From positions 17,373,312 to 17,437,311 of the forward strand of contig NC_092675.1 of NCBI RefSeq assembly GCF_964355755.1: 64,000 nt of DNA, given 5' to 3'. A model generated the notes under the pieces. It was not told where the DNA came from. It did no database searches and was given only the letters and a program-made list of their open reading frames with translations. How positions within the stretch are numbered: position 1 is the stretch's first letter; every line of letters starts with the position of its first letter. The position numbers and the translations under genes were made by a program. This DNA comes from Antedon mediterranea. Its lineage: Eukaryota; Echinodermata; Crinoidea; Comatulida; Antedonidae. Shown here piece by piece: positions 13,064 to 25,698 of the stretch.

Positions 13064-13245
13064 TATAAATCCAAAGGTAAAATACTGAAAAAATACAATG
13101 CTGTGGGTATCTGTGGCTGGATCTCAATGGAGATACAACAAAAAAGAAGCGAAAAGCTAAATCAAAACGATAAAGTAAAACAGCCAGAAAAGTTAGCAGA
13201 GCTTTCGGGCAACACTAGCATTTCATCAGTGCAAAAAAATATATT
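13064..13245 (+). repeat. Repeat family C, longest copy
   Basis: Starts with CCAAAGGTAAAATACTGAAA and continues through GCGAAAAGCTAAATC, GATAAAGTAAAACAGCC and AAAGTTAGCAGAGCTTTC. The last three blocks recur in reverse complement at 18636-18755. The left end recurs at 7165 and 42540-42582. The 69-codon frame across it is part of the repeat. A TA run follows (13252-13264). Confidence 0.65.
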
Positions 13246-13719
13246 TTTTAAATATATATATATTTGAAAAAAAATAATTTTAGAACTAAACTGTTGTTAG
13301 TTAAAATATTTGCATAAGCTCTTTTGCATTTGCAATGGTGGATGTCAACAGTCGAATTACAGCCAGATATTAAAAAATACAAAATCAACACTTTATACAT
13401 CATTACAAAATACCGCATTTTTAGTCTTGAATAAATATTAGTAGCACTATTTATAAAATAACATTGAGATATATTAATAGTAATTATATGCGCTGATAAA
13501 GTATAAACAATTGATAAATAAATAACATTTATAATATATTAAATTTAATATGATTCCTTATTGTAATTATGTAATAAGCTTAATCATATTTTATTTTGAT
13601 AGCGTTTTAAAGTTTATTCCTAGCTCATAAGATTGTGTTGTTATCGTATTTAACAAAATGAAATCCTTCCTATAAATCAACAGACTTCTGCAGCTTGAGA
13701 TCCGAACATCCCCGACAGT

Positions 13720-14267
13720 TACATTCGATCGAATGGTATGTGAGTCACGAACACTCTCCGCTTATATAGCCGGTTAAAAATAGACGGAAGGACCCGGCTG
13801 ATAAATAGAAATATTTTTCTTTTCCACTAGACTGAACTAGCGGCGACCTCTATCCGTGAACCCTCGTCAGACTTAACCAGCTTACGTCATTTACTTCATT
13901 TCTAAATGAATCGGAAATCGTTTGTAAACACGGCTTTTGTTACACTTTTGTTATGCCAATGTTTATTCATGTATATTCAATATCGTCATAGCAACAGCAA
14001 TTTGCCGCGTCAGCTCAGGATACTCCGAGAGCAGAAGTACTATGAGAGCTAACAGCAGAATATCTTCGGGTTTATATACCATCTAAATATAGCACTCGAA
14101 TCTCATTGGCTAACGCTACTAGATCGACCATGATTGGTCGATGGTTTATGAGTACAGTATGGCTATAACTACTGTCGAACATGTTTTGAACACATTGTAC
14201 ACGATTTCTCATGAGTTTACCTCTTTGAATCTAATATTTTTACAATTTCTAGCAAATAAAACAAAAA
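13720..14267 (+). promoter_or_regulatory. Putative KLF2/4 promoter region: AP-1, MEF2, CRE, TATA motifs
   Basis: Upstream of the KLF start codon are TGAGTCA (AP-1, 13741-13747), TTAAAAATAG (exact match to the MEF2 consensus YTAWWWWTAR, 13774-13783), TTACGTCA (CRE/ATF-like, 13882-13889), a TATA-like TTTATATACC (14071-14080) and two inverted CCAAT motifs, ATTGG (14105-14109 and 14132-14136). Vertebrate KLF2 and KLF4 are MEF2 targets, so the MEF2 match is notable. Transcription start is not determined. A TTTCTAG just before the start codon could be the acceptor of a 5' UTR intron. Confidence 0.5.
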
Positions 14268-15924
<1,657 letters not shown>

Positions 15925-16902
15925 ACATTTTATGCAACTCGGACATAAGTCTGAAAGCGTTTCATTTTAACCTATTTTGGCACTTTTAACTAAAGTCACT
16001 TGTGACATTATAAATGTTAAAGATGTAATGCCTTTTGTGCAAACATTAGTTGCCATAGGTGTCGTGTTACACGCACAAAAACGACGAAATTAAATGCCTC
16101 TGCCAACTGACCAGACAAGCCCTGTTGCAGGGCTTGGGTAACGGCAAGATGAGGTCCATAGGTGCTATTTGTTAAACATTAAAAATCAAGCATAATTTTT
16201 AAAAAAATGTTTGCCAATTTTAATTAAACTTTGAGTAGGCCTAAAATGTTCCAGTGAACTATTTGTATGTGTTTGATCAATTTCTAAGGATTTTGTTTTC
16301 TAAGGATTGTGTTTTAACATCGTAATGTATTGTGATAGCATCATTTAGGTGGAACAATTTTGAATTTAAGGAGGTGCTTTAAGCACATGTACACACATTT
16401 AACAACGTGTAAAGTTTTTATAACTCGTTTTCCTAAGGGAAGTTTAAACCTAAAGTCGACAAATTCGGTTGCGGTTTTGCTTAATAGATGATCGTGGGTT
16501 AGGTATTAACTCGTAGTTTATTTAGCAACGTAGACTTGTATGTAGAATAATGTGCAATCTTATTGGGGTAGGTGTTTTGATAATTTTTTAATCTAAAATC
16601 ACCGGGCTGGTCCCCTCACCGAGTTGGCACAACTCAATTACCGAATCTTCCGGATAAAACTCGTTTGAAATAAATTTAAATATTAAATGAATTCCTTGTA
16701 AATATAAAGAATTTTATATCAACGTGCTATTATCTGCACAATTATTTTTATATGTTTCGATAAAGTACTTATAATATTAATGTTTCATGATTGCACTCGC
16801 AAATACTGTATTAATTTGTTGCATTTTGTGAATTTATGTTTTATTCTTTATATTTGTGGTTTTCTGTGGTTTACAAACGATAAACAACGATCAATAAATA
16901 AA
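15925..16902 (+). other. klf2/4 3' UTR and candidate poly(A) signals
   Basis: AATAAA occurs at 16669-16674 and, overlapping twice, at 16893-16902. Either would give a 3' UTR of about 0.75-1.0 kb. No other gene-like feature is seen here. Confidence 0.5.
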
Positions 16903-18006
16903 ACAAAACACAATAAGTTAATGTTTTCTCGAATTTATTTCAGTATATTATTAATTAAATGTGAGCAATGAGAGGTGAAAGAATGCGTTTGAAATACTGT
17001 ATTGACTTTCAGCGTTTGACGATGACTTTGAAAAAATATATACCCCTATTATATTTTTGCTGTAGCTTGTATGAAGAAAAACCCACATTGATGTGTTTTC
17101 CACAATCATGCAACCAAAATCTGTCTTATAGGCCCTAACCCTAACAATGTCAAAACTATTAATGATAGCCTAATGATTTGCCACAAAAATCAGGTGACTA
17201 ACTATAACTATAAATATCCATTAAAAAAATATCGCAAAGTATTCTGATTGAACAAAAACGTTTTCCTTCGTGGTATCGATAAACAGGGAAAACACAATAA
17301 TATAAAGTAGGCCTGCTGTAATTTTACAGACTGGGCAATGCAATGGTCAGATACGGCTCTTTAAAAAATGATTGGTCAACAAACACTGATTTCCCGTGAT
17401 TTCCAGGTACGACGTCCGTATAGTACTCTTCTATGATAATAGGCCTAATCATAAGGAGTTACGTGGTGGTACCTCATTTTTACTTGGAAATTAAGACAAA
17501 CGGGATACAGAACAGTAGGATAAACCAGGGAGTTATTTTACAACTCCCTGGATAAACTGAATGAAAATCAGGCAAATATCACGGTTCATTGCATTTTGAT
17601 TGTTTTAGTATGCCAGGGAGACTCACTGATTAGGCCTAATAGTAATACACTGTATGGGGTTCAGGGTCCATAAGAACGGTACCTGGACCACAGCGCTACT
17701 AAATACCGGAAGTTATCAATAGATAAGACAGGTGTTATAATCCATCGGAAACGCTCTAATTTTCCCATACTATTTTTTTTCGTGGAACCATGTTTTGTTG
17801 ATATCTCCATGTAGGCCTGCATGACTATTCATTAATAATACCTAATAATTCTGTATATATTATTGGTTTGGGTTAATTTTTAATTTTTGCATAAAAAGGA
17901 TATATAAAAATACAACAAAAAAAAGAAGCAAGGAACAAACAAACAAAAAACACCCAGATAAACAAACACCACCAGGCAAAGACAGAATTACTAAAAAGTG
18001 AACCTA

Positions 18007-18007
<1 letters not shown>
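16903..18007. other. Intergenic, one small hairpin
   Basis: No gene recognised. A perfect 10-base-pair hairpin, CCAGGGAGTT/AACTCCCTGG, lies at 17525-17551 with a 7-base loop. TAGGCCTA-type octamers occur near 17306, 17441 and 17631. Confidence 0.5.

Positions 18008-18009
<2 letters not shown>

Positions 18010-18062
<53 letters not shown>
18010..18062. repeat. (TA)n microsatellite
   Basis: About 26 TA units directly abutting the 3' tail of the tRNA-derived repeat family 1 that follows. Confidence 0.9.
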
Positions 18063-18065
<3 letters not shown>

Positions 18066-18417
18066 AAATCAGGCACAGAACATTAATTCTAAACCGCCCG
18101 GTGATATACTGAAATTTAATTAATTAATTTGAAACGATAAAGATGAGGAAATCTGTGAGAATGAGAAAAAGTCGCCCCAACCGAGGCTCGAACTCGGACC
18201 GCCTGCTTGATATGCAGATGTCCTAACCATTAGACCACTGGGGCTTTCATGGTATTGTTCGAACTCGATTGGATAGCGACTCTTTAACATTCTCGGCGTG
18301 GTACGGCGGAACAGCACTAGTCCTCAGTTGTACGCACGCGCACCAGAGATCAAATTGATACGCCCTCATCTTACAGTATTTTTATTTACGAGGCGGGAAC
18401 TCAGAAGAGATACTTTT
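18063..18417 (-). repeat. tRNA-derived repeat family 1, copy A (with tRNA-like core 18173-18244)
   Basis: On the minus strand: a leader containing GTACCACGCCGAGAATGTT, a 72-base tRNA-like core, then a tail with AAACGAT, AATTAATT and CACCGGGCGGTTT ending at a TA run. The core folds as a full cloverleaf: acceptor GCCCCAG with TTGGGGC, D arm GTCT/GGAC, anticodon stem TCTGC/GCAGG around ATATCAA, T arm CCGAG/CTCGG. The body is tRNA-Glu-like but the anticodon reads ATC (codon GAU, Asp), which is not a normal eukaryotic tRNA. Other copies are at 18433-18610, 41193-41525 and 41565-41884. A T5 run follows the core. Confidence 0.75.
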
Positions 18418-18432
18418 TTATATATATATATA

Positions 18433-18612
18433 ATCACAAGAGGCAAAGAACATTAATTCTAAACCGCCCGGTGATATACTGAAATTGAATTAATTAATTT
18501 GAAACGATAAAGATGAGGAAACCGAGACTCGAACTCGGACCGCCTGCTTGATATGCAGATGTCCTAACCATTAGACCACTGGGGCTTTCATGGTATTGTT
18601 CGAACTCGATTG
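18433..18612 (-). repeat. tRNA-derived repeat family 1, copy B, internally deleted
   Basis: Same tail and core as copy A, but the segment between the GATGAGGAA motif and the T arm is lost, removing the 3' acceptor strand of the tRNA-like core (remaining core 18521-18585). It is bounded by TA runs on both sides (18419-18432 and 18614-18631). Confidence 0.7.
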
Positions 18613-18635
18613 GTATATATATATATATATAATAT

Positions 18636-18755
18636 GAAGGGCTATAGTGTTGCCAGAAAGCTCTGCTAACTTTTCTGGCTGTTTTACTTTATCGTTTTGA
18701 TTTAGCTTTTCGCTTTTTTTGTGTCTTCATTGAAATCTAGCCACTCATAATCGTG
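18636..18755 (-). repeat. Repeat family C, partial reverse copy
   Basis: Reverse complement of the GCGAAAAGCTAAATC to GTTAGCAGAGCTTTC part of 13064-13245. It is joined directly to tRNA-derived family 2 at about 18756. Confidence 0.65.
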
Positions 18756-19065
18756 GGTGAAAATCTGTTATGATACCATATATGGCTCTGTGGTCTAGTG
18801 GTGTGATACTCGCCCTGAAAGCGAGAGGTTGCAGGTTCGAATCAAGTCAAGAAAACAGTTTTTCATACAACTAAAAAATACGGAACTTTCGCCAATATGA
18901 GATCATAATTATATATATATATATAAATCAATTGTGCTGCGTGACACTGTAAATTATATATAAATCGGAACTTTCGCCAATGAGCTATGCTCGACGCGAT
19001 TATAAGATTCCGAATATGAGCAATGTTTCTATAATTGACAGTATGATATATTATATTAATTAATG
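18756..19065 (+). repeat. tRNA-derived repeat family 2, copy 1 (tRNA-like core 18784-18855)
   Basis: Leader GTGGGTGAAAATCTGTTATG, then a tRNA-like core starting GGCTCTGTGGTCTAGTGG (A box) with GGTTCGAATC (B box), then a tail with GGAACTTTCGCCAAT and GCTCGACGCGATTAT. The anticodon loop is CCTGAAA. Base 33 is C instead of the invariant U and the acceptor stem is broken, so this is not a working tRNA. The tail is interrupted by a TA run and partly repeated. Copies on the minus strand are at 41908-42130 and 42276-42490. Confidence 0.7.
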
Positions 19066-20404
19066 ATAAACATTAAACAATTTGAATAAAATACTATAAG
19101 TAAATATGATACGCAATACATTAGAAATAGACCCTATCAATAAATTGCAAATATAAAAACATGATTCCCAACAGGTATTGATTGGAACTCAGTACTTGGT
19201 TAAATTAATCAACGATTTAACTAAGAAATAGACGAGAAAATACAAATGAAGAAATCAAATACAATAAATTCCTGCTTATTTATTTGGGATATCACACATT
19301 CTTGTTTTCGATGATAACAATTACCGTACCTATATAACAATAGTTATTGTATTAGAAATGTCTATTGACGTTGATGGTTTCACCATGCATGTCCACGCCG
19401 TCACAACGTGACTTCCATTGCACCCACTGCTTCCGATTGACATTAAAAAAAATCAAGACATTTTATTATTCAAACTCAAAATGTTCATTTACATTAAAGA
19501 AAACCTAACTTTGTGTGAAAAAATATTGAACGATCGACCTCTTTTTTGTCCAAAATTGTAATCAATTTTTTTTCTATTTTTTTCAAAACGAAAATAGACA
19601 AAATAAAATTTAGATATACAGAAAAGTCTTCCCTATACGAACAAATGTAATTTTAATAAAAATAAAATAAAATTGAATTAAAATATCTAAAATTGGACTT
19701 GTAATTCATGAAAAAAAAAACATTGTAAAAAGCTAGAGATATTTGTTTTTATATTTGGTTTCGTTTTCATAGTGTAATTGTTTGATCATGAAGGAAATTA
19801 TAAAAATGTCTTCCATTCATCCACGCGTCTATCTATTTGATTGTCGGTATCGATTTCGTAATTCTGTAAAAAATTATTATACAATAAATCTATAGTATTT
19901 TACGCGTTTTTCTTTAAAAAATACTGTATAAAATACAATGAATTTTAAGTAGTCTTTTCAGCTGTCCTATAATAACATTTAATCCGATTACGTCAATATT
20001 GGTGCCAAGCACTAAATAATTATATCAAAAGAAACTTTCATTTACATTAAAGAATAGGTTCATAGATTGATACCATGATATTAAATGTAAAGTAAGCAAG
20101 ATAAACAAAGCATGTATTGTATCATGTACCTTATGTATTGTTATAAACTAACAATACGTATCACCATACTTATAAAATGACAAAAGATTGTCGTCATAAA
20201 TATAACAAGTAAAGATTAAGATTATATTGTTGGAATGAAGGATGTTTTTACTTTTTTAAAGGTAAAAATCACAATAATTATTCATAATTAACAATTTAAA
20301 CAAATAGTTTTTATAATTATATCACAGATCACTATGCTCGGTTAAGCTTTATACAGAATCCATTATTAAGTTCTGTATTATAATTAATTGTATTACATAT
20401 ATAA
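19066..20404. other. AT-rich, no feature recognised
   Basis: No coding, RNA or repeat features recognised. Confidence 0.5.
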
Positions 20405-20490
20405 ACACCAGGCACAGAACAAATTCTAAACCCCGGTGATATACTGAAAATGTGATGAGGAAACAAGAAAAAGTCGCCCCAAATATATAC
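20405..20490 (-). repeat. Truncated tail of tRNA-derived repeat family 1
   Basis: Carries the CCGGTGATATACTGAAA, GATGAGGAAA and AAAAAGTCGCCCC blocks of family 1 with deletions, without the tRNA-like core. Flanked by short TA/ATA runs. Confidence 0.6.
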
Positions 20491-21885
20491 ATATATAAAT
20501 ATTTTTTAAATCTAATTTGTTGCTTTTAGGCATGGTTTCTGAAAGTATCCATTTTTTATTTATAATTAAATCTTTATAGGACTTCTATAAATGAGAATTT
20601 CAGACAAACTTAATTTTGAGTTTAATTAGGTGATCATTTAACCTATTGTTATTGTATGAAATCTGTATTGGTTATCCGCCTCTTGTATAGTTGTAGTGTT
20701 TCTTCTTTAGTATATTCAGTTATTGATTTTTTAAATCTGCTTTTGAAATTAAAAAAAAATATCCTACATTTTGCCAAATTATGCCAACATTTGATTAGCG
20801 TTAATGTTAAGTGCTAAATCGGTTAAAATATGCACAAAAAAAAGCACAATTATCTACTAGATTTGGGCAACATTTTCACAGCACATACTTTTTTTAACGA
20901 GAAGTCAAAACAATACACTGAGAACACTTCTAACACGCCAACAGCAACGGGGAATCCACAAAATTTTAGGATTAAGCCAAATAGCCTGTTTTGCAATTAA
21001 AATCTCATTCTCGTAGGCGTGTTGAATATGCGTGTAATAGCGTGTTGTATAAACGCGTCCGATTGTTACAGTGTGATGCATTATCACAAAGGCTGGTAAC
21101 TTTGTAATTAGGCTAACAATATCCATCTGAAAACAATTGTTTTGTCTTGTGTGGATAGTCCCACTTTTATTTCTTCAACAATAAAATATTTCCATTTAAA
21201 TACATTATTTCATGTTTGTTTCTTTGTAACATTGTTACGTCGGTTATATAATAGGCCTATCGTTTTGTTTTGGTATGCTATGTACACAACAGACTGGTAC
21301 ATTTAAAATCATCCCTAAAAGCAGATGGTTAAAAAAAGTTGTGAAATACTCATTATATGATTATTTCCAATTTATTTGTAAATTCTGATTAGCTTCATCA
21401 TTATGTGTATAATGTTCCAAAAAATTGTACCGGTACTTGATTTTTTTCAACATAGTTCCCGGATTGAACATTTTTGGTTTGAGTTTTAAAATAATTTTTT
21501 AAACCACAACGAACAAACATCTGTCTATATAATTTATGTTTTGTTGTTGTGGGTTGCACTTTTATCCTGGATGTTACTTTATATATCCTTGATTTTTAAA
21601 ACGGTAATTTTATAAGTTCATGCTTTTGTTTGTAATATTTAAATGTCTAGTTTTCCCCCATGTAATCTTATCGCGGTGTGCTGCGTTGGTTGATTTTTAA
21701 TGAATTTTTAATTAGATTGTAACTGACAAAATCCAGAAGTAAATACCGTTAGTTTGCTGTTTATATTCATTTATATAATCCTATAGCCTACCACTTACCT
21801 ATTGAAGTCTAATTTAACACAGAAAGATTGAGGAATTTGAAGCTGCCAACTCAAGTCTCGACATTAGGGTTGGTGATTACCCTGC
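20491..21885. other. AT-rich, no feature recognised
   Basis: No gene, RNA or repeat recognised apart from a TAGGCCTA octamer near 21253. The 73-codon minus-strand frame at 20905-21126 resembles nothing known. Confidence 0.5.
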
Positions 21886-22175
21886 CAAAATACGCAAGAA
21901 TTTTGCAAAAATACGCTAATTGAGGGCGCTATGCTTTGCCAAAATACGCAAATCATGCCAAAATACGCAAATTGAGGGCGCTATGCTTTGCCAAAATACA
22001 GAGCCATATTTATATATATGGCTCTGCCAAAATACACAAATCATGCCAAAATACGCAAATCTGCTTTGCCAAAATACACTAATCATGCCAAAATACGCAA
22101 ATTGAGGGCGCTATGCTTTGCCAAAATACACAAATCATGCCAAAATACGCAAATCTGCTTTGCCAAAATACACAA
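21886..22175. repeat. Compound tandem repeat (CCAAAATACGCAAAT units)
   Basis: About a dozen copies of CCAAAATAC(G/A)CAAAT, alternating with TCATG and with TTGAGGGCGCTATGCTTTG. The longer unit (ATTGAGGGCGCTATGCTTTG plus two short units) recurs three times. The open frames across it are repeat artefacts. Confidence 0.8.
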
Positions 22176-25100
22176 ATATTCCCAAAGGTTTTCTGAACCA
22201 ATTTTTTGTTTGCATTATATATTGTAATTATTTGTACTCATAATATAACACTACTACTACTACAGTACATTCTTAAATTCGATACGCGTTACCTGATATT
22301 CTGGCTTCCTGGTCTAAAAGGTACTTTTTACTTGGAGCTCTATTGAAGAACACACATTTCCTTCATTTTCTTATTTAAATGTTATATCTTTCACAAGTTT
22401 TCTGCATTGTTTTAAAAATAGTATCGTGCGGTACTTCCGCGCCAAATTCCGCGAGAGCTAACTTAGAAAGTTGGTGGTAAAGTATTATTTTTTTATAGGA
22501 AACATTTTACTCAATATAAACTTAAAAATATACATTATACATTATTATAGGATTTATAGATGGTGATAATATAAGTGATTTGATAGAGTACTGTATATAT
22601 TATTATGGTAGCAGCAGACATGTAAACAAAGAGAGGACCATGTACTGTTAGTTTTTTTGTCATTTTCTTTTTTTTGTCTTATGTATAGGATCGACCCACT
22701 TTTATTTCTTCATCAATAAAATGTTCGTTTACAATGCATTGCACATGAGTAATGTAATGATACAATACAATATAATTGACATTAAATAACTTTCAGTACA
22801 TCTGATATCTCACTCCGACCATTGCATTTTATATATAATAGTATAAGGAAAGAAGAAAAAAAATGTCCTCTATGTTATACACTCTTTACACGTTTTTCAA
22901 TCCTTAACAATGTACGTATAATTTACCACAGAATTCTTTATTTTATAACTCTTTTTATCTCTTTCAGGCAATCAAAAAAAAGTTATATTTTACTTTACCT
23001 AAATATCAATTTTATAAACGTTAATTTTATACCTTGCTAAATTGTTACGGTCCATATCTGACCACATTTTTGTTGCCTTTTCTTTATTTATTAAAAACTC
23101 ACAATTGATTATACCTTCTAACTCCGCAGTGAACATTAACCATGGACATTTTTTAACAAGTCCTACTAGTCTGTGTTTGACTTTACTTTTATAAACACAG
23201 AAAGTTAAAATGGAAAATATTTTTGTCATTTTCTTGGTGGTACTGTCGGGAAGATGAACCGCGAGTGTTGGGTAAAGCGGATAGTAGGCCTACCCTAGAC
23301 TTTGAGTTTCGTAGTAAAGTTAATGTAGTATAGATAACATATTTTTAATTGTTATTACCTGAAAACTTAAATAAAGAGTCTTTTTACCAACCATAATGAG
23401 CCATATCTCGCGTCGGTTTTGTTTTTTTTTTCTATTCTCAAAATCTAATTTGTTATATAGTAGATCTAAATTGAGTAAATTGTAAAATATGTAACAGGAA
23501 TGATTATCTTGCAACAACATTGAGAAGGCTCTGTGTATTATATTAGCGTAGGGAGTAGCGCCCCCAAACGGTTTGTTATGATTCCATACCCGACTTACAG
23601 TAGGATAACCTGAGACAACTACTGTATTGTCCCTGGGATAACAGAGAATAAAAATTTCTCCCAGTATTCTATTGCCTAATACGATTCAACCACCTGAGTA
23701 GGCCTACTAGTAATGTTTAAGAATGTATTGTATGAAATCTGGACTTAACAGATATAAAGTATGAGTACTAGTAGGCCTATTGATTGATGGATTTTAAGTT
23801 TTATTCTTATATTGTCATGTTTATGTTGGTATGAAATAATTTCTTCACGCTTAGGAGCCGTTCTCATATTTAGTGTCTGCAAAACATTTATTACAAATGG
23901 TACACGTGAGATACAAGTCGGGAACTCGAACGTCAGTGTGATATAGGGAGTGGGGAGGGGGCACCATATAAGACGTCCTTTCCGATTAGCCACATATATA
24001 TATATTGCACATGCCCTGGCCTCTAATTAGGTTTGTTGTAAACTCATTCTGTCTATCAAAAAAAAAAATCTAAACAAAATCAACAATAATACAAACTGTC
24101 TGATATTCTATATCATTAAGTGTTACCGGTAAATATCAAGGGAAGAACATATGATATTGTTTAGCAACAGACTTAATTTTAACTCAGTGTCTGTGTTATT
24201 ACAAATTGAAGAATGTTGCCTCCAGCAACTGGGTTGAGTTGACTTGATTTGAAATGAAGAAACGTTCAATTCAGATTACAGTTTTAGTTAAGAGAAGCAT
24301 CACATGAATATTTTGATTTAATAGACACACTTTGACCCGGTCGAATATACTGTAAAAATAAGGACACTAAAACATTATTCTTAACTGAATGCTAACATAA
24401 AAAAACCGCATAAAATAATCGAGATAATGCCATTCACTATCAAATCATAGAATAAATTGATGTGACATAGTGTAGGATTTCTGTACCAAACAGTCCCACA
24501 ACTTCGACCCATCAATCGATCTCCAGCGTAAAATGTTGATCGTGCGTCCAGGGATAAGATCACGCCCAACACAGCGGACTCATAGGTGGGTGTGGTGTCA
24601 ACCCGCAAAAGTCTCTTTTGAAAAAAAGAAAAGAAATATTAAATAATGATGCAATTAAGAGAAACACAACAACTTACGCAAAAAACTTATCACCCCCAGG
24701 TGAGGTTTGATGCTTCGAAATAATTGTTGTTTACGTTGAAATATATTAGTAGCGCAGTATGTTATCGGTACTTTATTCCGAAATGGCTGACTCATCTGAA
24801 TTGTGAAAGTTTCAAGATCAATTCTTACAAAAATTAATGGCAGTAGTACGTCATTTTACAGTATTTGTAAAATGGTAGCAAAGTAACTACAGTTTTGCTT
24901 CAAATAAAACCTCTAAATCTTGAAAAAAATGGGTAAACTTTCAACGGCTTTAGATCTGTGCTACTAATAAACTCACTTTATGACATTTCAGATCATTGAA
25001 AAATTGGACTTAATTTTCAAATGAAAACAACACAAACACACACGGTAACATTTTTATTTATGTTTGAAATATAAATTCGTAAGAAAGTTCCAATGGATAT

Positions 25101-25369
25101 TCACTGGACTCGATTCCGCCACAATGACAAATGTTTTTAGTTTAGATGACAGTGAAAGTTATATTTACTTATTCGTATACCAAAGTGTAGTAGTAAAAAT
25201 AATGTTCCCGACTGTGACTTCGGAATGTCAGGAACTCTGAGAAATGACAGACGGGGACGAGTCAACCCTAGGAGAGCTCGGAAAAATAATCTAATCGTCT
25301 CGCATTTCCAACTCTGCGCGGGGCAAGTGCCAATAACAACAGCATTCTGCTTATTAATTCAACACTGTA
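22176..25369. other. Intergenic, no gene recognised
   Basis: No convincing coding or RNA feature. TAGGCCTA-type octamers at about 23287, 23700 and 23773. Short open frames here lack family resemblance. Confidence 0.5.
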
Positions 25370-25379
25370 GGGGGCGGGC
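25370..25379 (+). promoter_or_regulatory. GC box upstream of the hemicentin/ROR-like gene
   Basis: GGGGGCGGGC, an Sp/KLF-type site in otherwise AT-rich DNA, about 320 bases before the start codon of the large gene. It is the only strong promoter-like motif seen there; no TATA box is clear. Confidence 0.35.
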
Positions 25380-25698
25380 TCCTCTATCATTTTGTTGATA
25401 TCCACAAGTTTCGCAAGAGTTTGGAACTACAGGTCAATTTAAAATTTCTGAAACCCAAATCCAGTTATCTTCCAACTGCACTCAGCTCAACTGGAAATAA
25501 TGCGGACAGTTTGAACTGATTTATTACGTAATAAGTGATGGACAGATAATTGCTCTATTTTTTACTAGACCCTCAGAGGTAATGGTTAACCAGCGATTTG
25601 TTTAGGCCTACATGGTAGATTTTTAAAAGGAAAATTTATCTTTGTCATAATCTTTCAAGATATTTTTTGTTCGTTCTCAATCTTATCTTTCGCTTACA

